A stretch of DNA of 64,000 nt, taken from positions 57,802 to 121,801 of the forward strand of contig NZ_JAKJPO010000015.1 in assembly GCF_021725675.1 (NCBI RefSeq), read 5' to 3'. Each line of letters opens with the position of its first letter. Within the stretch, counting starts at the first letter, position 1. The stretch comes from Marilutibacter chinensis (GTDB taxonomy: Bacteria > Pseudomonadota > Gammaproteobacteria > Xanthomonadales > Xanthomonadaceae). Made by a program: the position numbers and the translations under genes. This document shows, in pieces, positions 1 through 10,480 of the stretch. The notes below the pieces were generated by a model. It was not told where the DNA came from. It saw nothing but the letters and a program-made list of their open reading frames with translations, and searched no databases.

Positions 1-34
1 GGGCGAGGGTGCAGGTGATCGGGTGCATACGCAT
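1..34 (-). CDS. 5' end of an unidentified gene running off the left edge
   Basis: Only eleven codons are visible, reading MRMHPITCTLA. The start is supported by a purine-rich ribosome-binding site (GAAAGGAG) at about 42-49, seven bases upstream of the ATG. The gene would diverge from gapA. Too little is visible to name it; the hydrophobic run could begin a signal peptide, which is inference. Confidence 0.35.
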   Translation of the reverse strand, partial: MRMHPITCTLA

Positions 35-272
35 GGGCAAGACTCCTTTCCAGTTGGGTTGGCGCCACTATCCGCCTTCGCCAGTGTCGCGACTTGACCG
101 AGCTCAAATCCGTGAACCCGGCTGGAAAAGCTCCTGGCCTCGAAGGTGCGAACCGTCCGCCGGAGCGTGGCGGGATGGTGCCGGTCGCGAGTCAAGGCAG
201 ACGCCGTCCGCGCGGGGGCCGCGGCCGGGGTGCGGGACGGGCCGCGCGGGACGGGCTGCGAGAACGGGCTGC

Positions 273-1337
<1,065 letters not shown>

Positions 1338-1394
1338 CCGTGCGCCGCTGAGCGACCCATCGCGGGCGCGATCCGGTCGGGGAAAGGGGATGCC

Positions 1395-3101
1395 CTAGAC
1401 GCCGACCCGGTCGCGCCCGTTGCGTTTGGCCCGGTACAACGCCTCGTCGGCCTGCGACAGCAGCCGGTCCATGAACTGCGGCGACGGCTGCACGGCGACG
1501 CCGATGCTGATCGTGACCACGCCGTGGATGCCGTCGGCATGCGGGATGCCGGTGTTGCGCACGTTGCTGCTCAGCCGCTGGGCGACCTCGGTCGCGATCC
1601 CTTCGTCGGCATCGCACAGCAGGATCGCGAACTCCTCGCCGCCGACCCGGGCCAGCACGTCGCCCGGGCCGCGCAACAGGCTGGTCATGATGCCGACCAC
1701 CCGCTTGAGCACGGTGTCGCCGGCCGGATGGCCGTAGCGGTCGTTGTAGGCCTTGAAGTGGTCGACGTCGACGATCAGCGCGGCGATCGAGGTGTCGTCG
1801 TATTCCGGCTCTTCGACCAGCGCGTTGACCGCGCGACGGAAGCCGCGCACGTTCAGCGCGCCGGTCAGCGCGTCGATGCTGGCGACCCGCTCCAGCTCTT
1901 CGACCGCCTGCCGCAGATCGGCGGTGCGTGCGGCGATCTCGTCGTCGCGTTCTTCGATCACGGTCTGCAGCGAGGCCGCCAGCCTGCGTTGTTCGTCGAG
2001 CGAGGCGTTGAGTTCGCCGTAGGCGCGACTCAGCCGGTCAGAGAGCTCGCTGACCGCGTCGGCGACCGGCTGCAGCTCCATCGGCATGCGGTCGGTGCCG
2101 TCGCGGTCGACCGGAGCGCCGACTGCGAAGTTGCGCAGTGCGTCGAGCAGACGGCCGGTGCCCGAGGCCAACGCCCGCAACTGCGCCCAGGTTGCGGCCA
2201 GCACGCCCAGGCTGATCAGGATCAGCAGCGCGACGAGAACGAGGGTGTTGCGACTGATCGTCTCCAGCAGCTGGCGGTCGGGCGCCAGCAGGACGAGGGT
2301 CCAGCCGCTGCGCATCCGCGAGCGCGACACGAATGCATTGCCGTCGCCAAGGATGCGCCGTTCGAAGCTCGTCCGAGCCAGATGCAGCGGGACCTCCCCC
2401 TGCAGGGTAAGGCGGGGATCGTCGACGATGTCGAGGAACCGGTAAGGCAAACCCTCGGTGGCATGGATGATCCGCCCGCGGCGGTCGAGCAGCAGCATCT
2501 CGTAGCCGCGCGAACGGAACACGTCGCCGCGCTGGTCGACGAAGGTCTCGACGTGGATCGACGCTTCGACGATGCCGTTGAAGTCGCCGTTGCGGATGAT
2601 CGGGGCGGAAATCGCGACCAGCGGATCCTCGCCCAGCGCCCGGCCCTGGAATGCGTTGGAGACGTACGGCCGCAGGTGGCGTTCGGGATTCCGGAAATAC
2701 TCGCGGTCGGCGACGCTCCGTGGCGCGTCGTCCCTCTGCATGACGACCGTCGACGGGGCGTGGGCGATGATGCGCCCGTCGCGATCGGTCACCAATGCGC
2801 TGATCAGGCCCGGGTAGGCGGCGAGCAGGCTGTCCAGGTCGGCCGACCAGTCGTCGCTGCCGTTTCCGCGGTTCTGCGCAAGCATGGCCATGCCGGCGAG
2901 CCGGCTGTGGATGAAGTCGTCGATCGACGAGGCGGTCAGGCTGGCGGACAGGCCGGTCTGCTCGCCGAGCGAGCGATGCTCGGACTGGTACTGCTGCCAG
3001 AGCATGACCCCGCTGAACAACAGCGCCGGCACCAGCGCGGCAAAGAGAAGCAGCTGGGTGAACCGCCGGCGCAGGGACCACGATTGTCCGGGAGAGACCA
3101 A
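1395..3101 (-). CDS. membrane-bound diguanylate cyclase with extracytoplasmic Cache-like sensor
   Basis: This 568-residue protein should make cyclic di-GMP. A first membrane segment lies near residues 17-37. It is followed by a periplasmic region of about 240 residues with dCache-like features, a second membrane helix rich in Leu/Ile/Val near residue 290, a coiled linker, and a GGDEF domain from about residue 400. The active-site motif is GGEEF at residues 487-491, compatible with catalysis. The usual RxxD inhibitory site just upstream is not matched (RGPGD is seen), so product inhibition may be weak; that is inference. The only reasonable start I see is TTG at 3101, since no in-frame ATG precedes the first membrane helix. 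The signal sensed is unknown. Confidence 0.9.
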   Translation of the reverse strand: MVSPGQSWSLRRRFTQLLLFAALVPALLFSGVMLWQQYQSEHRSLGEQTGLSASLTASSIDDFIHSRLAGMAMLAQNRGNGSDDWSADLDSLLAAYPGLISALVTDRDGRIIAHAPSTVVMQRDDAPRSVADREYFRNPERHLRPYVSNAFQGRALGEDPLVAISAPIIRNGDFNGIVEASIHVETFVDQRGDVFRSRGYEMLLLDRRGRIIHATEGLPYRFLDIVDDPRLTLQGEVPLHLARTSFERRILGDGNAFVSRSRMRSGWTLVLLAPDRQLLETISRNTLVLVALLILISLGVLAATWAQLRALASGTGRLLDALRNFAVGAPVDRDGTDRMPMELQPVADAVSELSDRLSRAYGELNASLDEQRRLAASLQTVIEERDDEIAARTADLRQAVEELERVASIDALTGALNVRGFRRAVNALVEEPEYDDTSIAALIVDVDHFKAYNDRYGHPAGDTVLKRVVGIMTSLLRGPGDVLARVGGEEFAILLCDADEGIATEVAQRLSSNVRNTGIPHADGIHGVVTISIGVAVQPSPQFMDRLLSQADEALYRAKRNGRDRVGV

Positions 3102-3582
3102 GGGTGCGGGCGCGCTCGGAGTATTGATGGCCGTACGCTACCGCGCGCGATGAGACGGGGCAATCGCCTGCGCGGCCGCGTTTTCCCGTGTCCGGCGTCG
3201 CCAGCGGGGCTCTGTGACGAGGGTCGCGAATCGCGTGCCGCTGCCGCGAACGACGGCAACCGGGTCGCGGCGCCCGCCGGCGACGAGGCCGGACAGCTGC
3301 GTGGTCGGAAGAGGGAGATCGTCCCGTGGACCCCGCAGGCGGCGTGCAGAATCGTGGACGCAGACAGCGCCGGCCGGCAGGACCCCGACCTCCGCGTCCA
3401 CTCGGGGGAGCGGCGCGAAGTGGCGGCGTCCGTGCCGCCGTTCACGCTGCTTGGAACAGGGAGTCTCCTTCGTCCCCCGATGCATCCCTGCGCGGCATCC
3501 TTACCGGTGCGTCCGTGCCGGCGATGGCTCCGTCCACCGCGTGGACCGCGTCCCGGCGAACACGGGTGGCGACGCGGAACGC
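3102..3582. other. 481-base gap with no supported gene
   Basis: This lies between the start of the diguanylate cyclase gene and the end of nrdB. Open frames exist on both strands, as expected at this GC content, but none has a ribosome-binding site, recognisable motif or plausible composition. I see no strong terminator after nrdB. Confidence 0.5.
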
Positions 3583-4596
3583 TCAGAACGCCGCATCGAA
3601 GGCGACCTCGCCGCTGACGCCGACCTGATATGCGGACACGCGCCGCTCGAAGAAGTTGGTGACCTCCTGCACGTCCTGCAGATCCATGAAGCCGAACGGA
3701 TTGACGGCGCCGAACCGCTTTGGCAGTCCGAGCTGTCCCAGTCGCTGGTCCGCGCAGTACTCCAGGTACTGGCGCATGTCCTTCAGCGACAGGCCGACCA
3801 CGCCGCCCGACAGCACGTCCTGCGCGAACTGCATCTCGCAATCCACCGCTTCCTCCAGCATCGTAACGACGCGCTGTTTCAGTTCTTCGTCGAACAGCCC
3901 GGGCTCTTCCTTGCGCACGGTGTCGATGACCTCGAATGCGAACGCCATGTGGCAGCTTTCGTCGCGGAACACCCAGTTGGTGCCCGAGGCCAGCCCGTGC
4001 AGCAGCCCGCGTGAACGCAGGTAGTAGACATAGGCGAACGCGGCGAAGAAGAACAGGCCTTCGATGCAGCAGGCGAAGCAGATCAGGTTGAGCAGGAACT
4101 GGCGGCGCTGCCCGGGCGTCTCGATCCGTCGCAGGTCCTGGATCGAATCCATCCACCTGAAGCAGAACTCGGCCTTGGCGCGGATCGACGGAATGTTCTC
4201 CACCGCGGCGAAGGCCTTCGCACGCGCGACCGGATCCGGCAGGTAGGTGTCGAGCAGGGTCAGGTAGAACTGCACGTGCAGCGCCTCCTCGTACAGCTGG
4301 CGCGACAGGTACATGCGCGCCTCGGGCGCGTTGATGTGCTGGTAGAGGTTCAGCACCAGGTTGTTGGCGACGATCGAATCACCGGTGGCGAAGAACGCCA
4401 CCAGCCGTTCGATCAGGTGCCGTTCGGCCGGGCCGAACTTCTGGCGCAGGTCGTTGACATCGAGCGAGAAGTCGACTTCCTCGACGGTCCAGGTGTTGCG
4501 GATCGCGTCGCGGTACATCTCGTAGAAGCGCGGATAGCGCATCGGTCGCAGGGTGAGGTCAAAGCCGGGGTCGAGGAGGTGGCTGTCGGTGCTCAT
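3583..4596 (-). CDS. nrdB: class I ribonucleotide reductase small (beta) subunit
   Basis: This 337-residue protein houses the diiron/tyrosyl-radical cofactor that activates NrdA. The helix motif ExxHxxxY is at residues 104-111 (EALHVQFY), giving metal ligands E104 and H107 and the expected radical Tyr111. Later ESCHMAFAFEV supplies the second Glu/His pair. Its ATG overlaps the nrdA stop as ATGA, so the two are translationally coupled. The long open frame continuing upstream is nrdA sequence in another frame and was discarded. Length and motifs fit aerobic class I beta subunits of Pseudomonas and Xanthomonas type. Expression should follow the cobalamin riboswitch upstream of nrdA. Confidence 0.97.
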   Translation of the reverse strand: MSTDSHLLDPGFDLTLRPMRYPRFYEMYRDAIRNTWTVEEVDFSLDVNDLRQKFGPAERHLIERLVAFFATGDSIVANNLVLNLYQHINAPEARMYLSRQLYEEALHVQFYLTLLDTYLPDPVARAKAFAAVENIPSIRAKAEFCFRWMDSIQDLRRIETPGQRRQFLLNLICFACCIEGLFFFAAFAYVYYLRSRGLLHGLASGTNWVFRDESCHMAFAFEVIDTVRKEEPGLFDEELKQRVVTMLEEAVDCEMQFAQDVLSGGVVGLSLKDMRQYLEYCADQRLGQLGLPKRFGAVNPFGFMDLQDVQEVTNFFERRVSAYQVGVSGEVAFDAAF

Positions 4597-7043
4597 TGGC
4601 AGGCCTCGCAGGATTCGGGGTTCTCCAGCGAACAGGCGACGGCGGCAGCCGGCGCGACGCTGCTCACGGTCGACTTGGCGATCTTCGTGGCAGGCCGCGA
4701 GCGCAGGTAGTAGGTGGTCTTCAGCCCCTTCTTCCACGCGTACATGTACATCGACGACAGCTGGCCGATGTTCGGACTCTCGATGAACAGGTTCAGCGAC
4801 TGGCTCTGGTCGATGAAGGCGCCACGGTCCGCCGCCATGTCGATCAACGAGCGCATCGGCAGTTCCCAGGCGGTGCGGTAGACCGCGCGCAGCGCTTCGG
4901 GGATCGCGTCGATGCCCTGGATCGAGCCCTCGGCCATCTTGATCCGGTCGCGCAGTTCCGGCGTCCACTGGCCCAGCTTCTTCAGCTCTTCCACGAGGTA
5001 GCGATTGACCACGATGAAGTCGCCCGACAGCGTCTCGCGCTTGAACAGGTTCGATACCTGCGGCTCGATGCACTCGTAGCAACCGGCGATGGACGCGATC
5101 GTCGCGGTCGGAGCGATCGCGATCAGCAACGAGTTGCGCAGGCCATGCTCCCCGATCCGCGCCCGCAGCGCGTCCCACTCCAGCGATGCGGAAGGTCCGA
5201 CGCCCCAGGCCTCGAACTGCAGCTCGCCGCGCGAGGCGCGGGTGTCCTCGAAGCCGGGATGCCTGCCGCGTTCCATTGCCAGCTCGTTCGATGCCGACAG
5301 CGCGTGGAAATAGATGTGCTCGGCGATCTGCATCGACAGTGCGCGTGCCGGTTCGGAATCGAACGGAAGCCTCAGCTTGAAGAACACGTCCTGCAGGCCC
5401 ATCACCCCGAGCCCGACCGGCCGCCACTTCAGGTTGGCGCGGCGCGCGGTCTCGATCGGGTAGAAATTCAGGTCGATCACGCGGTCGAGCTGGCGTATCG
5501 CGAGCCGTACCGTCTCGCTCAGCTTCCCGAAATCGAATGTCCCGGCCTGGCCATGCACCGGCCCCTCTTCGAACAACTCAACATGGTGGGAGAGGTTGAT
5601 CGAACCGAGGTTGCAGACCGCGGTCTCGTCCTGCGAGGTGACCTCGAGGATCTCGGTGCACAGGTTCGACAGGTGGACCACGTTGCCTTCGCGCAGGGTC
5701 TGGTTGCAGGCACGGTTGGACTTGTCCTTGAAGTTCATCCAGCCGTTGCCGGTCTGGGCGAGGGTGCGCATCATCCGCGCGTACAACTCGCGCGCCTTGA
5801 CCTGCTTCGTCGCCAGCCCGGCTGCCTCGGCGGCGCGGTAGGCGGTGTCGAAGGCGTCGCCCCACAGGTCCGTCAGCTGAGGCACCCGGGCCGGATCGAA
5901 CAGCGACCACTCCGCGTCGGCCTCGACCCGGCGCATGAACTCGTCCGGGATCCAGTTGGCGAGGTTGAGGTTGTGGGTGCGCCGCGCCTCGTCGCCGGTG
6001 TTGTCGCGCAGTTCCAGGAACTCCTCGACGTCGGCATGCCAGGGTTCGAGGTACACGCACGCCGCGCCCTTGCGCTTGCCGCCCTGGTTGACCGCGGCGA
6101 CCGAGGCGTCGAGCGTCTTCAGCCACGGCACGATGCCGTTGCTCAGGCCATTGGTGCTGCGGATCAGCGAACCGTGCGAGCGGATGCGGGTGTAGCTCAG
6201 GCCGATGCCGCCGCTGAACTTGGAGAGCTTGGCCACGTCCATGTAGCGCTTGTAGATGCCTTCCAGCGAGTCCTCGGGCGAGTCGAGCAGGAAGCAGCTC
6301 GACAGCTGTTCGTGGGTGGTGCCGGCGTTGAACAGGGTCGGTGAGGAGGGCACGTAGTCCAGCTGCGCCATCCGCCGGTACAGCGCCAGCGCGTCGCCGA
6401 CGTCCTCGCTGAGCGCGCAGGCGATGCGCAGGAAGAACTGCTGCGGGGTCTCGATCACCGTGCGCGCGGTCGGGTGGCGCAGCAGGTAGCGGTCGTACAG
6501 CGTGCGCAGGCCGAAGTAGTCGAACCGGTTGTTGAGCGTGTTGTCGATCGCGTCGTTGAGCTTGCGTGCGTTCGCCTGCACGAAGCCGAGCAGGCGGTCG
6601 TTGATCACGCCAAGCTCGTGGCCGCGCTGCACCGACTGCGAAAACGCGTTGATGTCGAGCGCGGCGACCTCCTTCTCGATCACCCCGGCCAGCAGGCGGG
6701 CGGCGAGGCGGCCGTACTCGGGCTCCTCGGCGGTCAGCAGGGCGGCGGTGCGGATCGACAGCTCGTCCAGCTCGCGGGTGGTGGCGCCGTCGTAGAGCCC
6801 GGAGATGGTGCGGGTCGCGACCCGCATCGGGTCGACCGAGTAGAGATCCTCGCTGCAGCGGGTCACCGCGCGCACGATCTTGTTGAGGTCGACCGGTTCG
6901 CGGCGACCGTTGCGCTTGGTCACGGTCATGGTCAGGTTCGCGGCCGGCGGCGTCAGCGCGAAGCCGTCGCTCGTCGTCTTCGCAGGTGCGGTGGAGGCGG
7001 TTGGCGGCATGGCGGCCAGGGTGTCGGGGCTGTCGGTGGTCAT
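4593..7043 (-). CDS. nrdA: class I ribonucleotide reductase large (alpha) subunit
   Basis: This 816-residue catalytic subunit reduces ribonucleoside diphosphates to deoxy forms. An N-terminal ATP-cone is recognisable from TVTKRNGRREPVDLNKI near residue 40. The catalytic barrel shows SSCFLLDSPEDS, NLCTEI and CNLGSINLS, which carry the active-site cysteines. The C-terminal tail ends in CEACQ, the cysteine pair that accepts electrons from thioredoxin or glutaredoxin. ATG 7043 was chosen because an AGGAG lies eight bases upstream; the open frame upstream is leader. It is the first gene of nrdAB, behind a leader of more than 500 bases that contains a cobalamin riboswitch, so high B12 should lower expression. 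That implies a B12-dependent reductase (NrdJ) elsewhere in the genome, which is inference. Confidence 0.98.
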   Translation of the reverse strand: MTTDSPDTLAAMPPTASTAPAKTTSDGFALTPPAANLTMTVTKRNGRREPVDLNKIVRAVTRCSEDLYSVDPMRVATRTISGLYDGATTRELDELSIRTAALLTAEEPEYGRLAARLLAGVIEKEVAALDINAFSQSVQRGHELGVINDRLLGFVQANARKLNDAIDNTLNNRFDYFGLRTLYDRYLLRHPTARTVIETPQQFFLRIACALSEDVGDALALYRRMAQLDYVPSSPTLFNAGTTHEQLSSCFLLDSPEDSLEGIYKRYMDVAKLSKFSGGIGLSYTRIRSHGSLIRSTNGLSNGIVPWLKTLDASVAAVNQGGKRKGAACVYLEPWHADVEEFLELRDNTGDEARRTHNLNLANWIPDEFMRRVEADAEWSLFDPARVPQLTDLWGDAFDTAYRAAEAAGLATKQVKARELYARMMRTLAQTGNGWMNFKDKSNRACNQTLREGNVVHLSNLCTEILEVTSQDETAVCNLGSINLSHHVELFEEGPVHGQAGTFDFGKLSETVRLAIRQLDRVIDLNFYPIETARRANLKWRPVGLGVMGLQDVFFKLRLPFDSEPARALSMQIAEHIYFHALSASNELAMERGRHPGFEDTRASRGELQFEAWGVGPSASLEWDALRARIGEHGLRNSLLIAIAPTATIASIAGCYECIEPQVSNLFKRETLSGDFIVVNRYLVEELKKLGQWTPELRDRIKMAEGSIQGIDAIPEALRAVYRTAWELPMRSLIDMAADRGAFIDQSQSLNLFIESPNIGQLSSMYMYAWKKGLKTTYYLRSRPATKIAKSTVSSVAPAAAVACSLENPESCEACQ

Positions 7044-7321
7044 CGCGGTACTCCTGTGCAGGCGCACGGTTCGCCGCCCTTCCCGCGAGGGCGGCGCACG
7101 GAGGCACGGCGGATGGCGCCCGGAACAGGAACGGCGCCGATCCAGCCGTGCCCCCGCGGGCGCGGAGTCTGCGGAATGAAGACGGGGTGTCGCAGGGCCG
7201 GACGGGCCTCCCGCGCCGGCGGAGGATCCGGCGCTGCGCAGCGGACGAGGCGGCCGCTGCGACGACACCGACCGTCTCCCCCCGGAGACTCCCTGGCCGG
7301 TCACCGCGCGGTGTGCTTCGC

Positions 7322-7612
7322 ACGGCTGTCGGCAGGTCTTCGGGCTCTGGACGCGGAAGCCGGTTGCGCTTCCGTAGGAGCGGCGTGAGCCGCGATCGGG
7401 CCTTCACGAGAAGGCTTCATCGCGGCTCACGCCGCTCCTACGACAACCGGACTCCACCTACCGCCCGTCGCTTCCCGGGGCTGTCCCCAGTGCCATGACG
7501 GGTTTCGTTTCCACTACCGCTGCGGGGCAGCGCCGGCCTGGGTGCGCCATGCAGGCGGCACCGCACCGGACTTCCCTATTAAGCCAGCCGCCCGGAGGCG
7601 GCCAGCACCGAC
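7322..7612 (-). promoter_or_regulatory. cobalamin (B12) riboswitch controlling nrdAB, with a REP palindrome in a peripheral stem
   Basis: Read on the minus strand, the core motifs appear in the canonical order: AATAGGGAA near 7575, CCGGTGC, GCTGCCCCGCA near 7530, a CACTGGGG segment near 7490, and the B12 box AGCCCGAAGACCTGCC at about 7330-7346. This order matches the conserved cobalamin element. Between the CACTG region and the B12 box a stem CCGGTTG/CAACCGG is interrupted at its tip by a complete REP palindrome (7373-7442). Downstream, about 7273-7288, GTCTCC-GGGG-GGAGAC forms a short hairpin that could be part of the expression platform. Known biology: such elements repress B12-independent isozymes when B12 is plentiful. 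Outer boundaries are approximate. Confidence 0.88.
7373..7442. repeat. REP-type palindrome
   Basis: A 70-base inverted repeat with arms beginning CGTAGGAGCGGCGTGAGCCG and an asymmetric central loop. Nearly the same sequence recurs at 14253-14322, and related arms bound the larger elements at 40004-40241 and 51164-51397. It sits inside the cobalamin riboswitch. Confidence 0.9.
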
Positions 7613-7615
7613 GGG

Positions 7616-7662
7616 CACAACATAGTGTGGGTATCAGGTCCAGTCAATCCGATATGTTGTGA
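7616..7662. promoter_or_regulatory. candidate tandem NrdR boxes upstream of nrdAB
   Basis: CACAACATAGTGTG at 7616-7629 resembles the 16-bp NrdR box. A poorer match containing ATATGTTGTG lies about 31 bp away (near 7647-7662), the three-helical-turn spacing usual for paired NrdR boxes. They sit just upstream of the riboswitch, where the nrd promoter should be. The second box is weak, so this is an inference. Confidence 0.42.
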
Positions 7663-7753
7663 TTTGCGTGAAGGGCGTCGATTGCGCCCGTACGCTGCCG
7701 AAACGGCACAGGTGGTGTAGCCTCGCTTCCAGCTGAATGCGAGGCGGGGCGTA

Positions 7754-10480
7754 ATGGAAGGTCTGCTCGTGCTGCTCGGGCTGGTGGTGCTGCTGGTGCC
7801 GGTACTGCTGATCGTGGCGTTGGTGATGATCGGCGGGCTGCGGTCGCGGGTAGGCGCGCTCGAGCGCGAGGTGGCGTGGTTGCGCGAGTCCGCGACGACG
7901 GAGGCCGGCACGGCGACGGCGGCCGCGCCGGAACCGACGCTCGCCGAGATCATGCAGGCCTCGCAGCCGGCGGAGGCCGCTCCCACGGCCCAATCCGGGC
8001 CGCGACCCGAACCTCGACCGATGCCACGCCCTGCGGTCGTCGACGCGACCCCGGCATCGGAGGAAACTTCGATGCCATCGCCGCCTCCATTGCCTCCATT
8101 GCCGCCATTGCCTCCATTGCCGCCAGTGCCGCCGCAGGCGCGGCCGGTACCGGTCCGTACCGGTCCCGATCCGGTCGCCGCGGGCGTGCGCGTGATCAAG
8201 CGCTGGTTCACCGAGGGCAACGTGCCGGTCAAGGTCGGCATGCTGGTGCTGTTCGCGGGCGTCGCCGCCCTGCTCAAGTACGCCAGTGACCAGGGCTGGA
8301 TGACGCTGCCGATCGAGCTTCGCTATGCCGGCATCGCGGCCGCCGCGCTGGCCGGGCTGGTATTCGGCTGGCGCCAGCGCGAGCGCAAGCGCACGTTCGC
8401 GCTGGCGCTGCAGGGCGGCACGATCGGGGTGCTGTTGCTGGTGGTGTTCGCCGCGTTCAAGGTCCACCCGCTGCTGCCCGCGGGCGCGGCGTTCGCGCTG
8501 AGCGTGGCGCTGGTGGCGGGCGCCGGCGTGCTTGCGGTGGTACAGCGGGCGATCGCGCTGGCGGTGCTGGGCATCCTCGCAGGGTTCCTTGCGCCGGTGT
8601 GGCTGTCGACGGGGAGCGGCAACCATGCCGCCCTGTTCGGCTACTACGCGGTACTCAACGCGGCGGTTCTCGCGATCGCGTGGTGGCGCCCGTGGCGGGT
8701 GCTGAACCTGCTCGGCTTCGTCTTCACCTTCGGCATCGGCACCGTCTGGGGCGTGCTGCAGTACCGGCCGGACCATTTCGCGACGACCGAGCCGTTCCTG
8801 CTGCTGTTCTTCGCCTTCTATCTGGTCATCCCGGTCCTGTATGCCCGCAGGCGGGTGGCCGGCCGACGCAATGCCGTCGATGCCTGCCTGGTGTTCGGCA
8901 CGCCGCTGGTCGCGTTCTCGCTGCAGGCCGGTTTGCTCGAAGGCGCGCGGATGCCATTGGCGCTGTGCGCGTTGGCGCTGGCTGCTGTCTACCTGCTGCT
9001 GGCCTGGATGCTGCGCTCGCGCGAGCGCTACGCGGCGCTGGTCGCGCCCTATGCGGTGCTGGCGGTCGGGTTCGCCACGCTCGCGGTACCGCTTGCGCTG
9101 TCGGCGCAGGCGACCGCCAGCGTGTTCGCGCTGGAAGGCGCGGCAGCGGTATGGCTGGGCCTGCGCCAGCAACGGCGCCTGCCGCAGATCGCCGGCCTGC
9201 TGCTGCAGCTTGCCGCCGCGGTGAGTTTCCTGATCGGCCTGGAAGGCGCGGCTCCTGCGGCGCGCGCGCTGGCCAATCCGCGCTTCACCGGCGGTCTGCT
9301 GATCGCCGTCGCCGGCTTCGCCAGTGCGTGGAGCTACTGGCGTACTCCGACCCGGGCGCCGGGATTGCCGTATTACCTGTGGGGGCTGGTCTGGTGGGGT
9401 GGAATCGGACTGGCCGAGATCGATCGCTTCGCGCCGCCGGCGCGGGACGCCGACCTGTGCCTGATGTTCGCGGCGCTGACCGCGCTGCTGGCCGGCGTGG
9501 CCAGACGCCGGGTCGACGCGACGCCGCTGGACTGGACGGTGGCGGCAGCGCTCGCGGTCGCCTTGCCGCTCGCCTTTGCCCAGGCCGACGCGCATGCGCA
9601 GCCGTTCGCAGGGCTGGGACTGGCGGCATGGGCGGCCTACGCCGTGGGCGGTGCGCTCGCGTTGACCGGTCTGCGTGGCGCCGGCAGCGGCGGCCGTGCG
9701 GCCGCCCATGCCGGATGGGTCGCGGCGTGGCCGGTCGCGATCGGGCTGGGCCTGAGCGAGCTGGCGCAAGGGCTGGATCTGGGCGATGGCTGGCAGCTGG
9801 CCCTGGGCGCGGGACCCTGGCTGGCCGTCGCCGCGGCGATCCAGTGGCGGCCGCGCCAGGTCGGTTGGCCGCTGGCCGACGCATTCGATGGCTGGCGGGC
9901 GCCGCTGCTCGGCGGCTTCCTGCTGGTGCTCGCCCTGGCGTTCGTGATCGCGCTCTTCTGGCCGGGTGCCGCCGATCCGCTGCCGTGGCTGCCCGTCCTC
10001 AATCCGCTCGACGTGTTCCAGATCGGCGCGATCCTGGTCATCGGCGCCGGCCTGCAGTCGGTGCCCGGTGGCCTGGGCCTGCGCGCGGCGCGACCGATCG
10101 TACTTGCCGGCGCCGGCTTCGTCCTGGTCAGCGTGATCACGCTGCGTGCCGCGCACCACTGGGGTGGGGAGGCGTGGCAGGCGCAGATACTGCAGACCAG
10201 CCTGGTCCAGACCGCGCTGACCGTGGTCTGGAGCATGCTCGGCGTGATCGGCTGGATCGTCGGTTCCCGGCGCGGGCGTCGTACGCTGTGGCTGGCGGGC
10301 GCGGTGCTGATGGCGGTGGTGCTGGCGAAGCTTGTCCTGATCGATCGCCAGCACCTGGGCAATCTGCTCGGGATCGCTTCCTTCATCGCCTACGGGCTGC
10401 TGTGTACCGCCGTCGGTTATTTCGCGCCCGCCCCGCCCAGGACGCCATCGCCGGTACAGCCGTCGGGAGAATCCGCATGA
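7754..10480 (+). CDS. DUF2339-type polytopic membrane protein
   Basis: This 908-residue inner-membrane protein has an N-terminal helix (residues 3-27), a short coiled segment, and a low-complexity Pro-rich linker around residues 108-128 encoded by a nine-base tandem repeat (PPL units). The remaining ~740 residues are a long series of hydrophobic helices, a layout characteristic of DUF2339. The biochemical role is unknown; the family is often discussed as envelope or cell-surface related. ATG 7754 gives a proper membrane helix at once. Its stop overlaps the start of the next gene as ATGA, and the DUF2339-DUF3999 pair is a recurring gene couple, so the two probably act together in the envelope. 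Confidence 0.88.
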   Translation: MEGLLVLLGLVVLLVPVLLIVALVMIGGLRSRVGALEREVAWLRESATTEAGTATAAAPEPTLAEIMQASQPAEAAPTAQSGPRPEPRPMPRPAVVDATPASEETSMPSPPPLPPLPPLPPLPPVPPQARPVPVRTGPDPVAAGVRVIKRWFTEGNVPVKVGMLVLFAGVAALLKYASDQGWMTLPIELRYAGIAAAALAGLVFGWRQRERKRTFALALQGGTIGVLLLVVFAAFKVHPLLPAGAAFALSVALVAGAGVLAVVQRAIALAVLGILAGFLAPVWLSTGSGNHAALFGYYAVLNAAVLAIAWWRPWRVLNLLGFVFTFGIGTVWGVLQYRPDHFATTEPFLLLFFAFYLVIPVLYARRRVAGRRNAVDACLVFGTPLVAFSLQAGLLEGARMPLALCALALAAVYLLLAWMLRSRERYAALVAPYAVLAVGFATLAVPLALSAQATASVFALEGAAAVWLGLRQQRRLPQIAGLLLQLAAAVSFLIGLEGAAPAARALANPRFTGGLLIAVAGFASAWSYWRTPTRAPGLPYYLWGLVWWGGIGLAEIDRFAPPARDADLCLMFAALTALLAGVARRRVDATPLDWTVAAALAVALPLAFAQADAHAQPFAGLGLAAWAAYAVGGALALTGLRGAGSGGRAAAHAGWVAAWPVAIGLGLSELAQGLDLGDGWQLALGAGPWLAVAAAIQWRPRQVGWPLADAFDGWRAPLLGGFLLVLALAFVIALFWPGAADPLPWLPVLNPLDVFQIGAILVIGAGLQSVPGGLGLRAARPIVLAGAGFVLVSVITLRAAHHWGGEAWQAQILQTSLVQTALTVVWSMLGVIGWIVGSRRGRRTLWLAGAVLMAVVLAKLVLIDRQHLGNLLGIASFIAYGLLCTAVGYFAPAPPRTPSPVQPSGESA

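Noticed and set aside
1338..1394. Hairpin between the gapA and diguanylate cyclase stops as a terminator
   Set aside because: The palindrome ATCGCGGGCGCGAT is short and has no T-run on either strand.
1524..3617. A ~700-codon plus-strand frame opposite the diguanylate cyclase
   Set aside because: A shadow of the GGDEF gene; no motif and no credible start.
8079..8135. Short tandem repeat that might suggest a CRISPR or minisatellite
   Set aside because: It is a nine-base coding repeat giving Pro-Pro-Leu units in the linker of the DUF2339 protein; there are no spacers.
7634..10354. A 906-codon antisense frame opposite the DUF2339 gene
   Set aside because: Low-complexity Arg/Gln/Pro composition and no domain; the sense strand has a coherent membrane protein and correct start.
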